Positions 1-4,392 of a stretch of DNA of 5,442 nucleotides are shown in pieces. The notes below the pieces were generated by a model that was not told where the DNA came from, searched no databases, and was given only the letters and a program-made list of their open reading frames with translations. Each line of letters opens with the position of its first letter. Position 1 is the stretch's first letter. The DNA is from Ruminococcus flavefaciens (lineage in GTDB: Bacteria; Bacillota; Clostridia; Oscillospirales; Ruminococcaceae), in the NCBI GenBank assembly GCA_002350065.1, contig DEDQ01000069.1:1-5442 (forward strand). The letters are read 5' to 3'. Position numbers and translations under genes: made by a program.

Positions 1-1
1 A

Positions 2-676
2 AAATGCGATGACGGCGTATGGCGCACATTCGGTATCGGTCCCGTTGAAGAAGGTGATGACACTCCCTCGGAGCTTACTCAGGAAACTGCCGAAGCTCTT
101 TTCACGAGCTACAACCGCATTGTAGATGCTCTTTAAAGTCCCGAATATACAGATACAGACAGGTCGATAAGATACAATGCGATACTCGGCTCGAACAAGG
201 AAAATGTATCGTATACCTACGCGCCGTTCACTCACCCTGAATATCACTCAGGTGAACAGTTCGAGCAGGACGTTCTAATGACATTCTCGGAAGATTGCCG
301 TGAAAAGACATTCCCGACGAATATCTACAGCAATAATGACTACGGCGACGTTCCCTACGGTGAAACATGGACTGATAACGACGGAAAGACTCCCGAAAAA
401 CTTATAAACGCACCTATTGGAAAGGTATTCATCATCAGAAACGGCGAGCTGTACAGAATAGATGCAAGCCCGTTCCTGCCGTACTATTACAAAGACCGTC
501 AGCCCGAAGTAACTATCCTCGGACAAAACGGCAAAACCGCTGAAATAGAGGTAAAAGGCGAACCTGCAGCCAACGAATCATGGCTTCAGCCGTTCGATGT
601 CACATTCGGACTTGTCTGGGAAGGCGGCAACTGGGTCATCAACACGATCACTCCCGCAGAGGGCGAGGAGCGGTAA
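2..676 (+). pseudogene. Interrupted, left-truncated gene for an unrecognised, probably extracytoplasmic protein
   Basis: One reading frame runs from the window edge to a TAA at 674-676 and is broken only by an in-frame TAA at 134-136. The 44 codons before that stop and the 180 after it share one frame and read as continuous soluble, acidic protein rich in Asn, Tyr, Asp and Glu. The C-terminal part, with short beta-like stretches such as GKVFIIRNGELYRI and VTFGLVWEGGNWVINTI, resembles the alternating strands of small NTF2-like or IseA-like extracellular domains, but this is only a fold guess. No ATG, GTG or TTG lies in frame between the stop and ATG 278, and that ATG falls inside the apparent domain without a clear ribosome binding site. 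Restart there would give a 132-aa fragment. The lesion is a base substitution or a sequence error, because the frame does not shift. I do not recognise the family. The N-terminus, and any signal peptide, lies outside the window. Confidence 0.6.
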
Positions 677-704
677 AACAAAGCATCTCCGTATAAGCAA
701 TATC

Positions 705-741
705 AAAAATGCTCAGGATAATAAGTCCTGAGCATTTTTTT
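705..741 (+). terminator. Rho-independent terminator, possibly bidirectional
   Basis: A 14-bp perfect stem (705-718 with 726-739) has a 7-base loop (719-725). The GC-rich core TGCTCAGGA pairs with TCCTGAGCA, and seven T's (735-741) follow on the plus strand. The matching A-run at 705-709 would act as a T-run on the minus strand. It lies 28 bases after the stop of the upstream gene and directly before the MATE promoter, so it separates the two units. Confidence 0.93.
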
Positions 742-742
742 G

Positions 743-794
743 TTGAAAATTTCCTGAGAATGTATTATAATAGAAGTAATACTGCATACAGGAG
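743..794 (+). promoter_or_regulatory. Sigma-A promoter and ribosome binding site of the MATE gene
   Basis: TTGAAA at 743-748 and TATAAT at 766-771 are 17 bases apart, one mismatch from the housekeeping consensus. Transcription should start near 778. AGGAG at 790-794 sits 6 bases before the ATG at 801 and fixes that start. The -35 box begins two bases after the upstream terminator T-run. No operator-like repeat was seen here. Confidence 0.85.
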
Positions 795-800
795 TTTATT

Positions 801-2156
801 ATGGCATTTGACAAAACAATATATAAGAAGCTCTCGGGCGTTGTTGCTCCGATAGCATTTCAGTTTCTCATGGCGTCACTCGTCAGTGCGAGCGACGCAT
901 TCATGCTCGGATTTCTCGATCAGGACTCGCTTTCAGCCTCGTCGCTCGCGGGACAGGTCGCATTCGTGTTCAGTCTCTTCTACGGAGCCTTCTCGTTCGG
1001 ACTTACCATTCTCGCTGCACAATACTGGGGAAAAGGCGACCACAAGGCAGCGGAGGAAGTCCTCGCGATAGCGATGCGATACATACTCATCGTCGGAACC
1101 GTTTTCACGCTTGCCGCATTCCTCTGTCCGCGGCTGCTTATGAGGATATTCACCTCCGACCCGATACTAATAAACGAGGGAGCCAAATACCTGCGAATGG
1201 TCGCATTCTCATATCTGCTGACCGGCTTCACTCAGGTATACTTTGGCATGATGAAGGTCTGCGACAGGGCAAAGCTCAGCTCGGCTATAGCCTCGCTCTC
1301 GGTGGTGCTGAACATCTTCCTCAACTGGCTGCTCATCTTCGGCATAGGCTTTTTCCCGAAAATGGGCATTACCGGAGCCGCACTCGCAACTCTGCTCTCA
1401 AAAGTATTCGAGACAGCAATGGTGCTCATCGCAGTTGCAAAGAAGCGCTGTCCCGGACTGAATATCAGAGCAATGCTCATCTCAGCGAGTCCCGAGCTCC
1501 ACTTTGACTACTGGAAATACACCGTTCCCCTGCTGATAAATCAGCTCGCATGGGGCGGCGGAGTTACCATGTACTCGGTAATAATGGGACATCTCGGCTC
1601 GGACGCGGTTGCCGCGAACTCGATAGCGAGCATAATCAGATGTATCATCGCAAGCTTCTGCTGGGGCGTATCCTCCGGAGTTGGCATCATCATCGGCGGA
1701 ATGCTCGGCAGGAACGAATTCGAGCAGGCAAAAAAAGCCGGCGGAAGCTTTGTCCGCTTCGCTATCGTCATCGGTATCGCCTCCGGACTTGTCATACTCG
1801 CGCTGATACCGCTCGTTCTGAACGTTATCCACCTCCAGCCGCAGGCTCAGTTCTACCTCAAATACATGATGTGTCTTGCCGCGTATTACATCATCGGCAA
1901 CTCGCTCAATGCAACGATAATCACTGGTATCTTCCCTGCCGGCGGAGATACGAAATTCGGCATGATATGCGATATCATCACGCTGTGGGGAGTTGTAGTT
2001 CCCCTCGGACTTATCGGAGCATTCGTGCTGAAGCTGCCTGTCCTCGCGGTAGCATTTATCCTCACGCTTGATGAATTCGTCAAGATACCGGCAGTTTACC
2101 TGCACTATATGAAGTTCAAGTGGGTCAGAAACATCACAAAGGAAAATGTAGCATAA
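801..2156 (+). CDS. MATE-family multidrug/organic-compound efflux transporter
   Basis: This is a complete 451-aa integral membrane protein, a normal length for MATE transporters (about 440-480 aa, 12 membrane helices), which export organic compounds in exchange for Na+ or H+. It shows the family's two-fold internal repeat: residues about 10-215 and 230-440 are each a run of six hydrophobic segments. The loop after the second helix of each half is recognisable, AAQYWGKGDHKAAEEVL near 72-88 and GGMLGRNEFEQAKKAG near 299-314. The acidic residue in SASDAFMLG (D32) corresponds to the conserved Asp of helix 1 seen in many MATEs. The C-terminus is short, basic and cytoplasmic in style (HYMKFKWVRN). 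The start is set by AGGAG 6 bases upstream. The gene is monocistronic between two terminators. The substrate cannot be told from sequence. Other polysaccharide/lipid flippases of the same superfamily are less likely given the MATE loop motifs. Confidence 0.93.
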   Translation: MAFDKTIYKKLSGVVAPIAFQFLMASLVSASDAFMLGFLDQDSLSASSLAGQVAFVFSLFYGAFSFGLTILAAQYWGKGDHKAAEEVLAIAMRYILIVGTVFTLAAFLCPRLLMRIFTSDPILINEGAKYLRMVAFSYLLTGFTQVYFGMMKVCDRAKLSSAIASLSVVLNIFLNWLLIFGIGFFPKMGITGAALATLLSKVFETAMVLIAVAKKRCPGLNIRAMLISASPELHFDYWKYTVPLLINQLAWGGGVTMYSVIMGHLGSDAVAANSIASIIRCIIASFCWGVSSGVGIIIGGMLGRNEFEQAKKAGGSFVRFAIVIGIASGLVILALIPLVLNVIHLQPQAQFYLKYMMCLAAYYIIGNSLNATIITGIFPAGGDTKFGMICDIITLWGVVVPLGLIGAFVLKLPVLAVAFILTLDEFVKIPAVYLHYMKFKWVRNITKENVA

Positions 2157-2161
2157 AAGCA

Positions 2162-2196
2162 AAGCGGAAAGGCTTAAAGCCTTTCCGCTTATTTTT
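2162..2196 (+). terminator. Terminator between convergent genes (MATE and anti-sigma)
   Basis: A perfect 13-bp stem, AAGCGGAAAGGCT (2162-2174) with its complement at 2178-2190, has a 3-base loop and is followed by ATTTTT (2191-2196). It starts 5 bases after the MATE stop. On the minus strand the exit side is GCTTTTAT-like, a weaker T-run, so it may also stop the anti-sigma transcript ending at 2195, whose last codons overlap the T-run edge. Confidence 0.92.
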
Positions 2197-3013
2197 ACTC
2201 TTCGAGGAGCCCTTCCTCGACTGCCAGCTCGTGAAGGTCTATGACGATATCATCATCAAGGCAGTCGATAGTCAGCTTAGCGCCGCGTTCCAGCTGAGAG
2301 GCTTGAAACTCTTGCCGGAAGGTATCCCCTTCCAGGCATTTATTCATATCCTGACGGAAAGGCAGACACGGTCTCAGTCCGAGGTGACACTCGGCAGGAA
2401 GAAGATTATTTAGCGTCGGGTACTGCTCGTACTCGTACTTCACCGCCTTGAATGGAGTATCGCATCTGATGCTTACACAGAGAATACCCGCAGGAACAAG
2501 CTTTCCATTCGCCGGAACATAGTATTCAGTGCCGTTTATCTCAGCGCCGACGAGCATCTTCCCGTCGACCCATACGCAGTCATTTTCCTTGTCTATTTCG
2601 ACCTTTGCGCCCCTCGGAACACTGGCTGTACACGTTTGTCCGTGCCTATCAGGCAAGGTGCTTATATAAACATACATCACCTCATCATTCAGGCGCGAAT
2701 AATGTGAAACGGTTATCTTGTCAGACTTAGCAAGCATGGGGTGAGCGCAAAGGAGCTGATACGCTCCTGTGAGGACTCCGGCAGTGATTATCATTACTAT
2801 CAGCGCGAGCCGCAGTCTCAGGGATTTTCTGACCTTTCTCATTGGCTGAATATCCGGCTTGGGTATCCCTGGAACAGCCGACTTCATATTCTCGTAAACG
2901 CTTTTGCAGCCGCCGCATTCCGCGATGTGCTTCTCGACCTCTTCCCTCGTCTCATCGGAAGCGAGCCCGTCACAGTAAATCGGCAGAAGATCCTTTATTA
3001 TCGCACATTTCAT
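2195..3013 (-). CDS. Membrane-anchored zinc-finger anti-sigma factor
   Basis: This 272-aa protein has three parts. Residues 1-40 form a cytoplasmic zf-HC2/ZAS-type anti-sigma domain with C3, C14 and the signature H29-x3-C33-x2-C36, which in this family binds zinc and clamps the partner sigma factor. Residues about 67-88 are one membrane helix preceded by a basic stretch (RKVRKSLRLRLR-like), giving an N-in topology. Residues about 90-272 form an outer domain of about 180 residues that I do not recognise; it contains four to five cysteines and an acidic tail (CLDDDIVIDL...EEGLLEE). The outer domain is presumably the sensor or the cleavage target. The gene starts 4 bases after the stop of the ECF sigma gene and its ribosome binding site lies inside the sigma gene's last codons, so translation is probably coupled. 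The pairing with the sigma factor follows from the arrangement and is well established for this family; the inducing signal is unknown. Confidence 0.87.
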   Translation of the reverse strand: MKCAIIKDLLPIYCDGLASDETREEVEKHIAECGGCKSVYENMKSAVPGIPKPDIQPMRKVRKSLRLRLALIVMIITAGVLTGAYQLLCAHPMLAKSDKITVSHYSRLNDEVMYVYISTLPDRHGQTCTASVPRGAKVEIDKENDCVWVDGKMLVGAEINGTEYYVPANGKLVPAGILCVSIRCDTPFKAVKYEYEQYPTLNNLLPAECHLGLRPCLPFRQDMNKCLEGDTFRQEFQASQLERGAKLTIDCLDDDIVIDLHELAVEEGLLEE

Positions 3014-3017
3014 AGCA

Positions 3018-3503
3018 TTACTCCTTTCGCAGCTTTTGTTTCGCGCGGTAGAAAGTCACACGCGCCCAGTTTTCAGTTTTTCCGAAAAGCTCGCCTATCT
3101 CAGCGAATGTCATAGCTCCGGTCGCACGCAGGAGAACTATCTCCTTCTCGGTCTCGGGGAGCGAATGGACCTGCCGCAGCACGAACATCTTCGCGTCCTT
3201 CTGCACGGCGTTTTCCTCCGGAGACGGCGCAAAAACATCGGCTTCGACCGGAAAATCCTCCTCATCAGCAGAGGGGTGCAGACCTCGGCGGCGCATTTCC
3301 TTCCGCCACAGATTCTTCGCTATCGAGCACAGCCACGTACAGACCGAGCAGTCGCCTTTATATCTCCCGAGAGAAGCTATCGCCCGGACGAAGGTCTCCT
3401 GCATCAGCTCCTGAGAAATGTCAGGGTCGCCGCAGAGCGTGAGCAGGTAGGAATAGACCTTTCTGCCGTACTTTTCGTAGTATTGTTCGATGTCCTTTTT
3501 CAT
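3018..3503 (-). CDS. ECF-type RNA polymerase sigma factor (sigma-70 family, regions 2 and 4 only)
   Basis: This 161-aa protein has the short length of extracytoplasmic-function sigma factors. Region 2 spans about residues 7-72 and includes the core-binding stretch DISQELMQETFVRAI (28-42) and the -10 recognition/melting part ending CTWLCSIAKNLWRKEMRRR (55-73). An acidic linker (79-100, rich in Asp, Glu and Pro) leads to region 4 (about 105-160), with the helix-turn-helix MTFAEIGELFGKTENWARVTFYRAKQKLR that reads the -35 element. The linker is too short for region 3, as expected for the group. Three cysteines, C52, C55 and C59, cluster in region 2. The start at 3503 is supported by AAGGGGG (3511-3517) 7 bases upstream. 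It is the first gene of a two-gene unit with the anti-sigma factor. A possible self-recognised promoter lies at 3529-3554. Regulon unknown. Confidence 0.94.
   Translation of the reverse strand: MKKDIEQYYEKYGRKVYSYLLTLCGDPDISQELMQETFVRAIASLGRYKGDCSVCTWLCSIAKNLWRKEMRRRGLHPSADEEDFPVEADVFAPSPEENAVQKDAKMFVLRQVHSLPETEKEIVLLRATGAMTFAEIGELFGKTENWARVTFYRAKQKLRKE
3021..3027 (-). promoter_or_regulatory. Ribosome binding site of the anti-sigma gene, inside the sigma gene
   Basis: On the minus strand AAAGGAG (3021-3027) lies 7 bases before the anti-sigma ATG. It overlaps the last two sense codons of the sigma gene (AAG GAG, Lys-Glu, directly before TAA 3018-3020). This layout favours coupled, roughly matched synthesis of the two partners. 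Confidence 0.85.
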
Positions 3504-3528
3504 ATGCCGCCCCCTTTCTGATAAGTTA

Positions 3529-3554
3529 GTACCCTTTGAAGCTCCGGCGTTACA
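3529..3554 (-). promoter_or_regulatory. Candidate ECF-type autoregulatory promoter of the sigma/anti-sigma unit
   Basis: Read on the minus strand, TGTAAC (3549-3554) is followed after 16 bases by GTAC (3529-3532). A six-T run precedes TGTAAC. ECF sigma factors of Firmicutes typically use a -35 element with an AAC core and a short -10 element about 16 bases away, and usually transcribe their own gene. The predicted start near 3521 would leave a leader of about 18 bases that just includes the AAGGGGG ribosome binding site. I saw no good TTGACA/TATAAT pair between 3504 and 3650. The call is inference from spacing and motif type only. Confidence 0.45.
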
Positions 3555-3607
3555 AAAAATGCAGGTGGCGATTTCAGCATTGACACGCCATCAACCTCAA
3601 CATAAAC

Positions 3608-3624
3608 TAAATGGACACCATTTA
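3608..3624. repeat. Perfect 17-bp inverted repeat upstream of the sigma gene
   Basis: TAAATGG (3608-3614) and CCATTTA (3618-3624) are perfect inverted copies separated by ACA. The element is about 105 bases upstream of the sigma start and about 55 bases upstream of the candidate ECF promoter. It could be a binding site for a dimeric regulator, a small hairpin or chance. Confidence 0.4.
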
Positions 3625-3649
3625 ATACGGATATCCATACAGAAGTTTT

Positions 3650-3679
3650 GCCCCGAAGCATATCAACTGCTTCGGGGCA
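3650..3679 (-). terminator. Hairpin downstream of the membrane protein gene, probable weak terminator
   Basis: An 11-bp GC-rich stem, GCCCCGAAGCA (3650-3660) with TGCTTCGGGGC (3668-3678), has a 7-base loop. In the minus direction it lies about 38 bases after the stop of the 164-aa membrane protein gene, but the exit sequence (AAAACTTCTG) lacks a proper T-run. On the plus strand ATTGCATTTT follows, also weak. It likely slows or ends the upstream transcript before the sigma unit, possibly with read-through. Confidence 0.55.
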
Positions 3680-3716
3680 TTGCATTTTACACGGCTGCTA
3701 AAAAATCAGAATTGAA

Positions 3717-4211
3717 TTACTTCTTCGCAATAAAATTCATATATCCGTTAATAGTATGAATTGCAAAAAACATCGCTGCTGTCATAACCAACGGGTAATT
3801 GTACTTCCACAATCCGAAGAATAAATAGTAAAGCGGAACGACAGCAAATTGACTTATTACTATAACCCAACTGATTTGGTGTCCGGTATAATATAGCGTC
3901 CATCCGATAAAATTAAATAATATCATGACAAGGGTTGATACAAAAAACGCTTTATCTCTTGATGTTTCTATTGAGAAAAAGCTTACATCATCTCTAACGA
4001 TCAGCATCAATAAAACCATTGAAAGCGTACCCAACACTCCCTGTATGATCTGGAGCAATTTTGATTCATTTTGCATATTCATTATTGGATTTGATTCAGG
4101 TTTAACTAATGGCATTATCATATACGGTATTTCTTGTATCACGAATGCAATAATTCCAATAAATGATATTCCCAAATAATAATTCTTATAGAGATGAGCT
4201 ATTTTTATCAT
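3717..4211 (-). CDS. Hypothetical multi-pass membrane protein, 164 aa
   Basis: I do not recognise a named function. The protein has about five hydrophobic segments (residues about 12-34, 53-72, 88-107, 113-133 and 138-156) with short connectors. A loop at 35-52 contains the motif-like stretch KPESNPIMNMQNES, and IQEIPYMIMPL closes the first helix. GWTLYYTGHQ (103-112) and PLYYLFFGLWKYNYP (126-140) are rich in aromatic residues and Gly. The short basic end IAKK is complete. A ribosome binding site (AGAGGA, 4222-4227) lies 10 bases before the ATG. The gene has its own consensus promoter (4267-4295) and is much more AT-rich (about 33% GC by hand count) than its neighbours, which suggests transfer or a different history. 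It lies between homoserine dehydrogenase and the ECF sigma gene on the same strand, but separate signals argue against a shared operon. An immunity, transport-accessory or sensing role would be guesswork. Confidence 0.85.
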   Translation of the reverse strand: MIKIAHLYKNYYLGISFIGIIAFVIQEIPYMIMPLVKPESNPIMNMQNESKLLQIIQGVLGTLSMVLLMLIVRDDVSFFSIETSRDKAFFVSTLVMILFNFIGWTLYYTGHQISWVIVISQFAVVPLYYLFFGLWKYNYPLVMTAAMFFAIHTINGYMNFIAKK

Positions 4212-4229
4212 TTTATAATTATCCTCTTT

Positions 4230-4248
4230 GAATTATAATTCATAATTC
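4230..4248. repeat. Palindrome and tandem 7-mer in the leader of the membrane protein gene
   Basis: GAATTATAATTC (4230-4241) is a perfect 12-bp palindrome next to the ribosome binding site. On the minus strand GAATTAT occurs twice in tandem (4235-4248). Both lie in the expected transcript leader between the start near 4260 and the ATG. They may be an operator or simply AT-rich sequence. Confidence 0.45.
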
Positions 4249-4266
4249 CGATTTGTGGTAGAAACA

Positions 4267-4295
4267 ATTATAGCACAATGCCGCTGCATTGTCAA
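4267..4295 (-). promoter_or_regulatory. Perfect-consensus sigma-A promoter of the membrane protein gene, with internal inverted repeat
   Basis: On the minus strand TTGACA (4290-4295) and TATAAT (4267-4272) are separated by exactly 17 bases, an ideal housekeeping promoter. An 18-bp inverted repeat, ACAATGC-CGCT-GCATTGT (4275-4292), fills most of the spacer and overlaps the -35 box. This is the classic placement for a repressor operator. The expected transcription start is near 4260, leaving a leader of about 49 bases. Confidence 0.9.
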
Positions 4296-4341
4296 TAAAA
4301 ACGCAATAGTACCTCTGACTGTTTATCAGAAATACTATTGC
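4296..4341 (-). terminator. Rho-independent terminator of the homoserine dehydrogenase gene
   Basis: On the minus strand a 9-bp stem (4333-4341 with 4303-4311, GCAATAGTA/TACTATTGC) continues through a 2x2 internal loop into a 5-bp stem (4326-4330 with 4314-4318) closed by a 7-base loop. GTTTTTATT follows. It lies about 50 bases after the stop of the dehydrogenase, and its T-run directly abuts the -35 box of the next gene. Confidence 0.85.
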
Positions 4342-4392
4342 ATAAAACTTATATATCAGCGTCGCACACAGGCTGCTCCGCTTATGGACCGA

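Noticed and set aside
278..676. Independent 132-aa gene starting at ATG 278
   Set aside because: It is in the same frame as the sequence before the TAA at 134, has no clear ribosome binding site, and its start lies inside protein-like sequence. It is better described as the distal part of one interrupted gene.
1550..2071. 173-codon plus-strand frame inside the MATE gene
   Set aside because: Arg/His-rich translation without hydrophobic or domain pattern, fully inside a confident transporter gene; a shadow of its codon bias.
1482..2162. 226-codon minus-strand frame opposite the MATE gene
   Set aside because: The translation is antisense-type, rich in Asp, Arg, Glu and Tyr, with no recognisable motif, and the opposite strand has a clear MATE protein with promoter and ribosome binding site.
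3036..3521. 161-codon plus-strand frame opposite the sigma gene
   Set aside because: Same length as the sigma gene only by chance; the minus strand encodes clear sigma regions 2 and 4.
3490..3759. 89-codon plus-strand frame across the intergenic region before the sigma gene
   Set aside because: Starts opposite the sigma start codon, crosses the hairpin and runs into the 3' end of the membrane protein gene; no supporting signals.
3650..4341. Insertion sequence or transposon bounded by the two hairpins
   Set aside because: The hairpins at 3650-3678 and 4303-4341 differ in sequence, no transposase is present and no target-site duplication was found.
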